Shown here in pieces: positions 1-8,476 of a stretch of DNA of 64,000 nucleotides (the stretch's first letter is position 1; each line of letters starts with the position of its first letter). The stretch is from Hansschlegelia quercus (GTDB taxonomy: Bacteria > Pseudomonadota > Alphaproteobacteria > Rhizobiales > Methylopilaceae): NCBI RefSeq assembly GCF_004310425.1, contig NZ_SIUB01000004.1:124001-188000 (forward strand). Direction: 5' to 3'. The position numbers and the translations under genes are program-made. Under the pieces are notes generated by a model that ran no database searches, had not been told where the DNA came from, and was given only the letters and a program-made list of their open reading frames with translations.

Positions 1-3
1 ACT

Positions 4-696
4 TCATTCGTCGCCTCGCGTTTCGGTGGTCATATCACCTCCCGCTTGTTCGTAAGCGTTGCGGAGTTGCACAGCGAGTAAGACGCCAAGCAACTTTTCC
101 ATGTCCTCGACGTTCGTCGCTCCCCCTAGAAACGCCAAATCGGCAGAGTCTAGCGCGTCAAAATACGGGGTTCGGTTATCGACGATCTGATCAGGAATCG
201 TTGGCGAGCCGGGAAGCAGAGCCCGGAGCTTAACTGAGAGGACGATATACGCGGTTGTCCGCGAGGTTCGGCCGTTCCCGTCCGCGAAAGGATGAATCCA
301 GTTCAACCGCCACATAATGTATGCCGCGAGATGAATTGCGGTCTTCGTTTCCCAGTTTTGGTTGACGTAGTCGCAGAGGTCTTCAACCAGTTCGGCGACG
401 AAATGAGCCCCTGGAGGTTCGTGCTTGCTGCCTTCGATGGCTACGCCAGCAGGTCGGTAATTGCCCGCGTAGCTGCTGATTCCCGCAAGCGCCTCACGTT
501 GCAGTCCAAGAATGAGGGAAGGCCTTAGCCGGAACTCTCCTCGCTCGATCGCCTCCTGAATGACCCTCTCGCCGGCATCGTACTGGCGAAGCCCGTTCCT
601 CGCTTCGGCTTCCGCCTTCTTGATAGGATCCGAAATCAACTCCGGTTCGAGCGCCCGGCTATGACGAGCGGCTTCACCGTTTAACGGGTCGGTCAT
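4..696 (-). CDS. Fic-domain protein (probable AMPylating toxin)
   Basis: A 230-residue protein with the Fic core motif HPFADGNGRTSR; the catalytic His is about residue 135. Fic enzymes of this type usually transfer AMP from ATP to hydroxyl side chains of target proteins. No inhibitory (S/T)xxxE(G/N) motif is evident in the protein itself, which fits class I Fic toxins that need a separate antitoxin. The small gene just upstream overlaps its start by 23 bases and is the candidate partner. The region looks less GC-rich than its neighbours, suggesting acquisition. The activity is inferred from the motif and the target is unknown. Confidence 0.9.
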   Translation of the reverse strand: MTDPLNGEAARHSRALEPELISDPIKKAEAEARNGLRQYDAGERVIQEAIERGEFRLRPSLILGLQREALAGISSYAGNYRPAGVAIEGSKHEPPGAHFVAELVEDLCDYVNQNWETKTAIHLAAYIMWRLNWIHPFADGNGRTSRTTAYIVLSVKLRALLPGSPTIPDQIVDNRTPYFDALDSADLAFLGGATNVEDMEKLLGVLLAVQLRNAYEQAGGDMTTETRGDE

Positions 697-880
697 CGCT
701 ATCCGCCTGAGCGGCCTGATCGAGTTTTTCGGCTTCCCTATCGATCATCTCACGCGTGATTAAGCTGTTTTCAAAATGGGTGTTTCCGAACGCGAAACTT
801 CGGCGTTGCCGCTCTCGCTGCTCCGCCGATGGCGTAATCTGTTTCGCGGCTCTTATGAGTTCTTCGAGTGCTTTGGGCAT
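674..880 (-). CDS. Candidate Fic antitoxin, small helical protein
   Basis: A 68-residue protein overlapping the fic start, so the two are probably translationally coupled. The ATG at 880 (MPKALEEL) is preferred over an upstream in-frame ATG at 970 because a GGAAA sequence lies about 10 bases before it. Residues 28-38 read SFAFGNTHFEN. Asn33-xxx-Glu37-Asn38 resembles the class I inhibitory motif (S/T)xxxE(G/N), with Asn in place of Ser/Thr. The rest is charged and probably helical. The antitoxin role is inferred from position and this degenerate motif; it could also be an unrelated small protein. Confidence 0.7.
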   Translation of the reverse strand: MPKALEELIRAAKQITPSAEQRERQRRSFAFGNTHFENSLITREMIDREAEKLDQAAQADSDDRPVKR

Positions 881-1005
881 AGCGACATTTTCCGAATAAG
901 GCGCGTTTGAGAGCCGGAACCAAAATCCGATTCTGGCTGGCCATCGTGGCGGAACGATTGCGGGAGGCATAGAGCAGGACCTGCATAGCTAGCGCCGCCG
1001 ATCGC

Positions 1006-1590
1006 CTATCTCGGCTGTAGTTGGGCGCCGGGAATCTGTGGGCCAACAGCAGGGGGTGCCTCCGAGACGGCGCCAAGCTTCACGCTTCCGAGCAGCTTTT
1101 CGATCCTCGCCTTGTGTGCGGGCCAGCTGCCTTCCGGCGAGCCGCAGCTGAGCGCGATGTCGAATCCGGGCGCGGCGAACAGGAACAGCCCGAAATGCAC
1201 CGAAGGCTTTTCTCCGCTCGAGCGGATCTCGGCCCACGAGCCCGAGACGTCGCCGATCGTACGGGCTGCGAACTTCTCGACATATTCGGATTTCATGCCG
1301 GCGGGCGGCATCGAGACCAGGCGGTCGCCGAACCGGTCGACCAGCATGTCGGGCAGCGGCTTGCCGGGCTTCGCGGCCTCGTCGGAGCGCGGCAGCACGA
1401 GGCAGGCCACGCGGTCCTTTCCGCAGGCGGTCTCGGTGCAGACCACGCCGCCCCGGTTTTGCGCCTGGATGACCGACCAGTCGCCGTCGAATTCGAGCGT
1501 GAAGCTGTTCGAGGGGCCGACGAAGGTCTCCGCTATGGCGGGCGCGACAGACAGCGCGAGGATCGCGACGGCCGCGAGCGCGCGGCTCAC
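1006..1590 (-). CDS. Exported protein of unknown function coupled to purS
   Basis: The GTG start at 1590 shares a GTGA overlap with the purS stop codon, so translation is probably coupled. This start gives 194 residues beginning with a clear signal peptide (VSRALAAVAILALSVAPAIA) and a likely cleavage after AIA. The mature part holds several Cys (VVCTETACGKDRVACL) and a proline-rich tail. I do not recognise the family. A longer in-frame ORF reaching 1911 merely overlaps purS in another frame and is not the gene. Export sits oddly with a purine operon, so a purine role should not be assumed. Confidence 0.75.
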   Translation of the reverse strand: MSRALAAVAILALSVAPAIAETFVGPSNSFTLEFDGDWSVIQAQNRGGVVCTETACGKDRVACLVLPRSDEAAKPGKPLPDMLVDRFGDRLVSMPPAGMKSEYVEKFAARTIGDVSGSWAEIRSSGEKPSVHFGLFLFAAPGFDIALSCGSPEGSWPAHKARIEKLLGSVKLGAVSEAPPAVGPQIPGAQLQPR

Positions 1591-1829
1591 GAAGCGATCT
1601 CGAAACGGTAGCTCTCGATTACCGTGTTCGCGAGCAGCTTTTCGCACATCGCCTTCAGCGTAGCCTCGGCTTCCGCCGGGTCGGAGGTCGCGAGTTCGAC
1701 GTCGAACAGCTTGCCCTGCCGCACACTCTCGACGCCGTCGACGCCGAGCGAGCCGAGCGCGCCTTGGATCGCCTTGCCCTGCGGATCGAGGACGCCGTTC
1801 TTCAGCGTGACGGTGACGCGCGCCTTCAT
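1587..1829 (-). CDS. purS: Phosphoribosylformylglycinamidine synthase subunit PurS
   Basis: This 80-residue protein matches PurS in length and pattern: MKARVTVTLKNGVLDPQGKAI, GVESVRQGKLFDV and a C-terminal CEKLLANTVIESYRFEI. PurS is the small subunit that joins PurQ (glutaminase) and PurL (synthetase) to make FGAM in purine synthesis, in the cytosol. purC lies about 650 bases away on the same strand, separated by an oppositely oriented TonB_C gene. purQ, usually close downstream, is not seen: an exported protein and the Fic module occupy that place. Confidence 0.95.
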   Translation of the reverse strand: MKARVTVTLKNGVLDPQGKAIQGALGSLGVDGVESVRQGKLFDVELATSDPAEAEATLKAMCEKLLANTVIESYRFEIAS

Positions 1830-2028
1830 GTCGGCTCCGGGAACGAGGATCGGTGTCTAAGCAGCCGTTTAAAGCCTGATCCGTTCCAAGGCCACATCTA
1901 TCGGCTGGCATGTCGTCAGCGCGCTCGTAGCGAAGTTCTGTGGGCTACCAAGCGTCGCCCGGTCGAAGCCGCTTGTATGTTCGCCGGCGCCCCCGATACT
2001 GCGATCAGCGAGAACGCCGGGGGGCGCT

Positions 2029-2415
2029 ATGCGAACGATGCGACTGATTCGATCCGCCGCGGTCTTGGCGTTGCTCGCCTCGACATCCGCGGGCGCGATG
2101 GGGCAGACCGTCGGCCCGAGAGGCATGTCGCGTTACGCGACGTCCATCTACAGCCTCATCTTCATGTACTCGCGCCCTCCTCACGCCAGCAACCTCGTAG
2201 GAGGCGGCGGCGCTGTGGTGGTGCAATTTTCGATCGACCGTCAGGGCAAGCTCGTCCAGATACGGGCGATACGCGGCGCCGGCCGGACGACCTATGACGA
2301 CGCAGCGAAGCAGATTGTTCGCAACGCCTCGCGCTTCTTCCCCGCCCCTCCCCCGCAAGAGATGACCGGCGATTTCAAGACGTTCGTCATTCCGATTTCA
2401 TTTGGCGGGCGCTGA
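2029..2415 (+). CDS. Exported TonB C-terminal-domain protein
   Basis: This 128-residue protein starts with a hydrophobic signal sequence (residues about 5-25, ending AGAMGQ). Its C-terminal half reads like a TonB_C domain (VVVQFSIDRQGKLVQIRAIRG, later FKTFVIPISF). It lacks the long Pro/Lys periplasm-spanning linker of full TonB, so it is a TonB_C-fold secreted protein rather than a complete energy transducer. A GGGGGG run lies just before the ATG at 2029; ATG 2038 is an alternative. It sits on the opposite strand between purC and purS and ends at a strong terminator hairpin. Confidence 0.8.
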   Translation: MRTMRLIRSAAVLALLASTSAGAMGQTVGPRGMSRYATSIYSLIFMYSRPPHASNLVGGGGAVVVQFSIDRQGKLVQIRAIRGAGRTTYDDAAKQIVRNASRFFPAPPPQEMTGDFKTFVIPISFGGR

Positions 2416-2428
2416 GCAAGCTGCAACG

Positions 2429-2460
2429 AAAAACGCCCCGCCAGCCGGCGGGGCGTTTTT
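2429..2460. terminator. Bidirectional rho-independent terminator
   Basis: A perfect 14-bp stem (2429-2442 with 2447-2460) and 4-base loop carry five A on one side and five T on the other. It lies between the converging ends of the TonB_C gene and purC and can serve both. Confidence 0.92.
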
Positions 2461-2483
2461 GTCTCCAGAACAGTCTCGGAACC

Positions 2484-3257
2484 TTAGTCCTTCGAGGTCA
2501 CCAGCACGGGGCCGCGGCCGTTCGGCGTGTCCGATTCCGGCAGGATGCCGAGCCGGCGCGCGACCTCGGTGTAGGCCTCGACGAGGCCGCCCATGTCGCG
2601 ACGGAAGCGGTCCTTGTCGAGCTTGTCGTTCGACTTGATGTCCCAGAGACGGCACGAATCGGGGGAGATCTCGTCGGCGACGACGATGCGCACCGTGTCG
2701 TTCTCCCAGAGCCGCCCGCACTCCATCTTGAAGTCGACCAGACGGATGCCGACGCCGAGGAACAGGCCGGATAGAAAGTCGTTGACGCGGATCGCAAGAG
2801 CCATGATGTCGTCGATCTCCTGTGGGCTCGCCCAGCCGAAGGCCGTGACGTGCTCTTCGGAGACCATCGGATCGTTCAGCGCGTCGTTCTTGTAATAGAA
2901 CTCGATGATCGAGCGCGGCAGCTGCGTGCCCTCTTCGAGCCCGAGCTTGGCCGCGAGCGAGCCGGCGGCGACGTTGCGCACCACCACCTCGAGCGGGACG
3001 ATCTCGACTTCGCGGATCAGCTGCTCGCGCATGTTCAGCCGACGGATGAAGTGCGTCGGCACGCCGATATCGTTCAGGTTCTGGAAAATGAACTCGGAGA
3101 TGCGGTTGTTCAGCACCCCCTTGCCGTCGATGATCTCGTGCTTCTTGGCGTTGAACGCCGTGGCGTCATCCTTGAAGTGCTGGATCAGCGTGCCGGGCTC
3201 AGGGCCTTCATAGAGGACCTTCGCCTTGCCCTCATAAATGCGGCGGCGGCGGTTCAT
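2484..3257 (-). CDS. purC: Phosphoribosylaminoimidazole-succinocarboxamide synthase (SAICAR synthetase)
   Basis: PurC condenses CAIR with aspartate using ATP in de novo purine synthesis. The protein has the standard N-terminus [18 protein letters not shown], then [19 protein letters not shown], and [10 protein letters not shown] and [12 protein letters not shown] in the C-terminal half. From ATG 3257 it is 257 residues, the usual bacterial length. An ATG at 3287 would add [10 protein letters not shown] and has an AGGTG sequence close before it, so the true start may be there. The longer open frame to 3479 lacks family similarity and is not used. Confidence 0.95.
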   Translation of the reverse strand: MNRRRRIYEGKAKVLYEGPEPGTLIQHFKDDATAFNAKKHEIIDGKGVLNNRISEFIFQNLNDIGVPTHFIRRLNMREQLIREVEIVPLEVVVRNVAAGSLAAKLGLEEGTQLPRSIIEFYYKNDALNDPMVSEEHVTAFGWASPQEIDDIMALAIRVNDFLSGLFLGVGIRLVDFKMECGRLWENDTVRIVVADEISPDSCRLWDIKSNDKLDKDRFRRDMGGLVEAYTEVARRLGILPESDTPNGRGPVLVTSKD

Positions 3258-3484
3258 CGGCGTATACCGTGGCTTGAGGAAATCCATGTCACCTGCCGGT
3301 TTGGTGGGTTGACCGGATGCGGTCGTCGTTTCCGGCTTGTGCTCAGTCTGGGCCGCCTGATCGGAGGCGACGTCGCACGCGGCGGACCCTAGCCGATCGG
3401 CCAACCGAGCACAATGAGCCACGCCCGCGCCACAGTGTGGCGAAAGCCTGCGCGCTCCATCGTCATGCTCACCGGTCAAAATCC

Positions 3485-3877
3485 ATGAAAATTCTCGCGC
3501 TCGCCGCCCTTTGCTCCGTCATCGCAGCGTCGCCTGCATTCGCAGCTTCCTGTCCCGGGGTTACCGTGACGCCCGGCGCCGCGAGCCCGCAGGAGGCCGC
3601 GGCGGTCGGCCGACAGATTTCGAACGGGGCGCTGCCGATCGACCGCAAACTGCAGGTCGGCGCGTGGACGGTGTTCCACGTCCGTCCCGGCGCGGACCAG
3701 ATCTGGCTGTTCTTCAAGGGCGACCCGGCGAAGACCCAGCGCATCTATCTGTCGCCCGGCCAGGGACGGCCGGACGAGTATCAGGACATCAAGTCCGAGG
3801 TGGAGATGAACGCCACCGGCATCCCGCCCGCGCTTTCCGCCTGCTTCGCCCATCTCGCCACAGGCACGGCGAAGTAA
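3485..3877 (+). CDS. Small exported protein of unknown function
   Basis: A 130-residue protein with a clean signal peptide ([21 protein letters not shown]) from the ATG at 3485. The mature part begins with [10 protein letters not shown] and has a second Cys near the C-terminus (SACFAHLA), which could form a disulfide. I do not recognise a domain. The in-frame extension back to 3317 is Arg/Pro-rich and overlaps the purC upstream region, so it is discarded. It is a single gene divergent from purC. Confidence 0.65.
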   Translation: MKILALAALCSVIAASPAFAASCPGVTVTPGAASPQEAAAVGRQISNGALPIDRKLQVGAWTVFHVRPGADQIWLFFKGDPAKTQRIYLSPGQGRPDEYQDIKSEVEMNATGIPPALSACFAHLATGTAK

Positions 3878-4004
3878 GCCCGGCAGGCTCCGGCGACGCT
3901 CTATGCCTGCGAAAACCTTAACGCTCACCCGCCGATTCCGAATGTCGGCTTAGCGCAACCTAAACGCGCATCCCCCATGATCCCGCGCGGATTTGGGGGA
4001 ACGC

Positions 4005-6005
4005 ATGTCTTCGATCACGCGACTTCTGGCGGCGGCGATCCTATGCCTCGCAAGCGGCGCCGCCATAGCCGGCGAATGGGAAGAGAGGCTCGCGATCTCG
4101 GAGGCCGCCCGGGCCTCCTTCCTGGCCGGTCGGTTCGCCGAACTCGAGCGCACGCGCGCCGCCTATCTCAACAGCAACGAGAGAACCGGGAGCGGCGTCC
4201 CCAAGCTGACGGTGTTCTACGACGCCCTCGGCTCCTACTCGTACCAGAAGACCCGCAAGGACCCGATCGCGGCCCTCAAGGCGCAGGCGATGCGCTGGGC
4301 GCGCGCCTTCCCCAAATCGACAGCCGCCGCGATCGTTCTGGCCGGGGCCGAAAATGAAGCCGCCTGGAAGATCCGTGGACCGGGCTTCGCCAATACCGTG
4401 ACGCCTGCTCAATGGAGGGGTTTCGCCACAAGGCTCGCGGCCGCCGCCGGACATCTCATGCGCGTGGCCAAGACGTCGCGCGACGATCCCCGATGGTACG
4501 CCTCACGATTGACGCTCTCGCTCGAATGTGGGGAAGGCTGGACTGGGTTTGCCGAAGTCGCCAGGGAGGCGTTGGAGCGGCATCCCACGCATATCGAGAT
4601 CCACCACGCCATTCTTCGCGCGCATCTTCCGCAATGGAACGGGAGCTACGACGCCGTGGATCGGGCAATCGAAGCGATCGTGGCGAGAACGGCGGCGAGC
4701 AGCGGGCAAGAATTCTACGCCCGCGCCTATTGGTGGCTCGGCGACAAGCAGCTCCGCAGATCATTGTTCAAGCAGTCCAAGGTCAGTTGGCCGCGCATGA
4801 AGCAGGGCTTCATCGACACGCTTTCCCGTTACGCAACCGACTGGAATCTCAACATCTACGCGAAGTACGCTTGTTACGCTGAAGATCGGGCGACGCTCGC
4901 GGAGACCATGAAGCGGCTAGACGGGCGGTTGATCGAAACTATCTGGGACAGCAAGGACTCGATGGAGGCGTGCGCTCGTGTTCCCGCGCAGATGCAGCGC
5001 GAGGCTGAAGACATCGCTCATTTCAACGTCCGCCAGCCGGTTCCCGACGAGATCATCGCGCGAAAAGCGATCTCGGCCGCAACGTCGGAGGATTTCATCG
5101 CCGGGCGTTTCGACCGGCTGGACGCAGCCTACCGCGAGTTCCTGACGACGAAAGCGACGACGGCGAGCGGCTTCTGGAAACTTCAGTCCTTCTATGACGG
5201 CCTGCAGCCGCTGGCGATGCTCTACGAGCCCGGCGCACGCGTCGACCAGCCAGATTTTGGTCGGCTCAGGGCGCAAACCGAGGCTTGGCGCGCCGCCGCC
5301 CCCGCATCCGTCTCTGCGATCGTCGCTCGCGCTCGTCTCTACCTCACCGAGGCGCTGCAGATGCGGTATGCGCGGACGCCCACCGCCCTCTCGCCGGAAG
5401 ACAGGGCGAAGGCAGGTTTCGACGAGTTGGCGGCCGCGAAAAAGCTTCTCGACGACCATCGCGATGTCGCTTCCGCCGATCCGGCATACTGGGCGACCGC
5501 GCTTCTGGTCTCGAACGCCCAGCGCTCAGACGCCGCGGCGTTCGAAGCCTTGGCGCGCGAGGCGTTCTCGGTTGAGCCGACCTATTCCGAGCTGTTCGCG
5601 GCGATCCGGCAGCGGGCGCTTTCGCCGGAGCCGATGGCGACGCTCCGCGACATCTCCCGGGTGGGGATGCAGGGACTTCCGGAGCGCCGTGTCGCGGAAG
5701 TCTACGGGCTCAGCGTGCTGCTGCTCGCGGAGGGGTTCTACGTTCCAGGTCTGATCAACGACGCCAAGATCGACTGGCCCCTCGCGGAAAGAGGGCTCGA
5801 GACGATTGTCGACCGCTATCCAAGCATCTGGAACTTCAACGGCTACGCCAACCTCGCATGCCAGGCGCGCGACCGCCGGGCGGCGACCGAGGCGCTGGCC
5901 CGGATCAATGGTCGGTTCATCGAAGGACAATGGTCGGATTGGCGGGCGCCCAAGGCCTGCGCGGATTGGGTTGCGAGCACAAACGCCGAGCAACCCAAGC
6001 CATGA
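4005..6005 (+). CDS. Exported DUF4034-like protein with two internal repeats
   Basis: A 666-residue protein with a signal peptide (residues 1-22, ending AAIA). ATG 4005 is chosen because GGGGGA ends 4 bases before it; a TTG at 3993 is less likely. Two homologous halves are visible. FLAGRFAELERTRAAYL and KLTVFYDAL in the first match FIAGRFDRLDAAYREFL and KLQSFYDGL in the second; WNLNIYAKYACYAEDRAT matches WNFNGYANLACQARDRRA near each half's end. The pattern resembles DUF4034, a family without known function. It is helical and TPR-like in feel and probably periplasmic. Confidence 0.75.
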   Translation: MSSITRLLAAAILCLASGAAIAGEWEERLAISEAARASFLAGRFAELERTRAAYLNSNERTGSGVPKLTVFYDALGSYSYQKTRKDPIAALKAQAMRWARAFPKSTAAAIVLAGAENEAAWKIRGPGFANTVTPAQWRGFATRLAAAAGHLMRVAKTSRDDPRWYASRLTLSLECGEGWTGFAEVAREALERHPTHIEIHHAILRAHLPQWNGSYDAVDRAIEAIVARTAASSGQEFYARAYWWLGDKQLRRSLFKQSKVSWPRMKQGFIDTLSRYATDWNLNIYAKYACYAEDRATLAETMKRLDGRLIETIWDSKDSMEACARVPAQMQREAEDIAHFNVRQPVPDEIIARKAISAATSEDFIAGRFDRLDAAYREFLTTKATTASGFWKLQSFYDGLQPLAMLYEPGARVDQPDFGRLRAQTEAWRAAAPASVSAIVARARLYLTEALQMRYARTPTALSPEDRAKAGFDELAAAKKLLDDHRDVASADPAYWATALLVSNAQRSDAAAFEALAREAFSVEPTYSELFAAIRQRALSPEPMATLRDISRVGMQGLPERRVAEVYGLSVLLLAEGFYVPGLINDAKIDWPLAERGLETIVDRYPSIWNFNGYANLACQARDRRAATEALARINGRFIEGQWSDWRAPKACADWVASTNAEQPKP

Positions 6006-6032
6006 GCCAAGTCAATCAGAGGGCGTTTGCAG

Positions 6033-6239
6033 ATGTGTAGCTTTGCGGTCGCCGGAGCTTTGCTCTGCGCGTGCACAATAGGATCGGCAGAGACCGTGAC
6101 GATCGGGGGCGAGGCCGAGATCGTCACGCCCGAACCCGTTTGGCGTCGCGTTTCCCAGAGCCACGCGATGCCCGTTGCGACGCTTGCCGCAGACGCGGGA
6201 CTGACCGACCGCCGGCGGGTCGACGCTCCCGCTCGTTGA
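6033..6239 (+). CDS. Possible small exported protein
   Basis: A 68-residue ORF starting MCSFAVAGALLCACTIGSAE, which looks like a signal sequence, followed by a short mature part without recognised motif. AGAGGG about 10 bases before ATG 6033 could be its ribosome site. It follows the DUF4034-like gene by 27 bases on the same strand and may be cotranscribed. No family is recognised; it could be spurious. Confidence 0.4.
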   Translation: MCSFAVAGALLCACTIGSAETVTIGGEAEIVTPEPVWRRVSQSHAMPVATLAADAGLTDRRRVDAPAR

Positions 6240-6273
6240 AGCGGCGAGAGCGTCCTGCCCGCCCGGCCGTTCG

Positions 6274-8334
6274 TCACATCAGCAGGATCACTGAGCGGCC
6301 GCCAACGTCGAGCGATTCGGAGACCTCGGCGCTCTCCTCCTCTTCGGGCCGCTCGGTGTCGATCACCTTCTTCCAACCGCCCTCCTTCTCGGGGAGGACG
6401 AAGGGCACGGCGGCGTCGTGACTGTTGAAGATGATGATCGCCTGTTCGCCTTCGGGGATCGCCATCGAAAGCCCGATGCAATCGGCGTTCGTGTCGTTCC
6501 ACTGCTCCGGCGTCTGCTCGCCGCCGCCGGGGTTGAGCCAAGTGATCGTCATGCCGTCGCGGAAGCTGGATCGACGCAGGATCGGATGCTCGGCGCGGAG
6601 CTTCAGCAGGCGGGTGGTGAAGGCCAGCAGCTTCTTGTTGTTGTCGTTGAGGTTCCAGTTGACCCAGGAAATCTCGCTGTCCTGGCAGTAGCCGTTGTTG
6701 TTGCCGCCCTGCGTGCGACCGAACTCGTCGCCGGCAAGGATCATCGGCGTGCCGTGACTGAACAGCAGGGTGGCGAGGAAGTTGCGCTTCTGGCGCTCGC
6801 GCGTGGCGACGATGCCCTCGTCGTCGGTCTCGCCTTCGACGCCGTAATTGTAGCTGCGGTTGTCGCCGTGGCCGTCGTTGCCGCCTTCGCCGTTCGCGTC
6901 GTTGTGCTTCTCGTTGTAGGTGACGACGTCGTGCAGCGTGAAGCCGTCATGGGCGGTGATGAAGTTGACGCCGGCCCAAGGCCTGCGGCCGAACTTGTCG
7001 TAGACGTCGCCGGATCCTGTGACGCGCGCCGCGAAATTACCGAGCGAACCGGCGCTCTTCTTCCAATAGTCGCGGACCTCGTCGCGATACTTGTCGTTCC
7101 ATTCCGCCCAGCCGGGCGGGAAGCCGCCGACCTGGTAGCCGCCGGGACCAATGTCCCACGGCTCTCCGACAAGCTTCACATTGCGCAGCACCGGATCTTG
7201 CCCCACCGCGTCGAAGAACCCGCCGCGCGGATCGAAGCCTGAGGGCTCGCGACCGAGAATGGTGCCAAGGTCGAAGCGGAAGCCGTCGACGTGGCACTCT
7301 TCGACCCAGTAGCGAAGGCTGTCCGTCACCATCTGCAGCACGCGCGGATGGCTGGTGTTGACGGTGTTCCCGGTGCCCGTGTCGTTGATGTAGTAGCGGT
7401 GATTGTCCGGCATCGTGCGGTAGTAGCTGAGGTTGTCGATGCCCTTGAAGGACAGCGTCGGCCCAAGCTCGTTGCCTTCGGCGGTGTGGTTGTAGACCAC
7501 GTCGAGGATGACCTCGATGCCGGCGTTATGGAACGAGCGCACCATGTGCTTGAAGCTGGCGAGCCGTGCGCGGCCCGACTTGTTGAAGCCGGCATACCGC
7601 CCCATCGGCGTAAAGAAGTTGATGGTGTTGTAGCCCCAGAAATTGCTGAGGCCCTTGTCCTCGAGATGCTGGTCGTCGAGGAAACAGTGGACCGGCAGCA
7701 ACTCGACGGAGGTCACGCCGAGCGCCTTGATGTGGTCGACCACGGCTTTCTGGCTCAGGCCGTCGAACGTGCCGCGAACCTCCTCAGGCACGTCCGGATG
7801 CAGCATGGTGTAGCCGCGGACGTGGGTCTCGTAGAACACCGTCTTGTCCCACGGCACGTCGGGCTTGCGGTCGCCCTGCCAGTCGAAGGCGGTGTCGGCG
7901 ACTTCACATTTCGGCGTGAACGGCGCGCTGTCGCGCTCGTCGAAGGATAGATCCTTCTCCTCGGCGTCGAGCTTGTAGCCGAAGTGGGCTTCATTCCACT
8001 GGATCGTGCCGTTGATCGACTTGGCGTAAGGGTCGAGCAACAGCTTGTTCGGATTGAAGCGATGCCCTTCTTCCGGCGCGTAGCGGCCATGGACGCGGTA
8101 GCCGTAGCGCTGGCCCTGCACGATGCCCGGCACGTAGCCGTGCCAGATCTCGTCTGAATATTCGGGCAGCGTGATGCGCTCGATCTCGTTGTCCTTGTCG
8201 TCGAACAGGCAGAGTTCGACGCGTTCGGCATGGGCTGAAAACAAAGCGAAATTCGTTCCTTCGCCGTCGAAGGTGGCGCCAAGCTGGTTCGGCCGCCCGG
8301 CTTCGGCCCGGCGGTCGGTCTTGATATCGCTCAT
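6274..8334 (-). CDS. glgX: Glycogen debranching enzyme GlgX (copy 1)
   Basis: A GH13 isoamylase-type enzyme of 686 residues that hydrolyses alpha-1,6 branches of glycogen or limit dextrin. It has an N-terminal CBM48-like region (GATFDGEGTNFALFSAHAERV) and the catalytic motifs FRFDLGTILGRE (nucleophile Asp355), VGEPWDIGPGGYQ (acid/base Glu391) and AHDGFTL (Asp463). The ATG at 8334 has AAGGG upstream; the in-frame extension to 8382 is not needed. It points away from the glgE cluster. A paralogue lies at 16792-18906. Confidence 0.95.
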   Translation of the reverse strand: MSDIKTDRRAEAGRPNQLGATFDGEGTNFALFSAHAERVELCLFDDKDNEIERITLPEYSDEIWHGYVPGIVQGQRYGYRVHGRYAPEEGHRFNPNKLLLDPYAKSINGTIQWNEAHFGYKLDAEEKDLSFDERDSAPFTPKCEVADTAFDWQGDRKPDVPWDKTVFYETHVRGYTMLHPDVPEEVRGTFDGLSQKAVVDHIKALGVTSVELLPVHCFLDDQHLEDKGLSNFWGYNTINFFTPMGRYAGFNKSGRARLASFKHMVRSFHNAGIEVILDVVYNHTAEGNELGPTLSFKGIDNLSYYRTMPDNHRYYINDTGTGNTVNTSHPRVLQMVTDSLRYWVEECHVDGFRFDLGTILGREPSGFDPRGGFFDAVGQDPVLRNVKLVGEPWDIGPGGYQVGGFPPGWAEWNDKYRDEVRDYWKKSAGSLGNFAARVTGSGDVYDKFGRRPWAGVNFITAHDGFTLHDVVTYNEKHNDANGEGGNDGHGDNRSYNYGVEGETDDEGIVATRERQKRNFLATLLFSHGTPMILAGDEFGRTQGGNNNGYCQDSEISWVNWNLNDNNKKLLAFTTRLLKLRAEHPILRRSSFRDGMTITWLNPGGGEQTPEQWNDTNADCIGLSMAIPEGEQAIIIFNSHDAAVPFVLPEKEGGWKKVIDTERPEEEESAEVSESLDVGGRSVILLM

Positions 8335-8476
8335 GTCTATAGTCGCCCTTACGCCCCGCGGACCCTGGGAAGGTCCGGCCAATCGCTCGCCACAGACAAC
8401 GGCGGCGCGAGACGCGAGTTCCGACGGCGAACGGCTTTCCTACGCCGCCGTCTTGCGCGTCACGCCGGCCGGTCGG

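Noticed and set aside
1591-1911. N-terminal extension of the exported protein gene across purS
   Set aside because: The Arg-rich extension is the shadow of purS; the signal peptide begins at the GTG overlapping the purS stop.
3258-3479. Long N-terminal extension of purC
   Set aside because: The extra sequence has no similarity to PurC and the canonical start is MNRRRR; only the ATG at 3287 remains a reasonable alternative.
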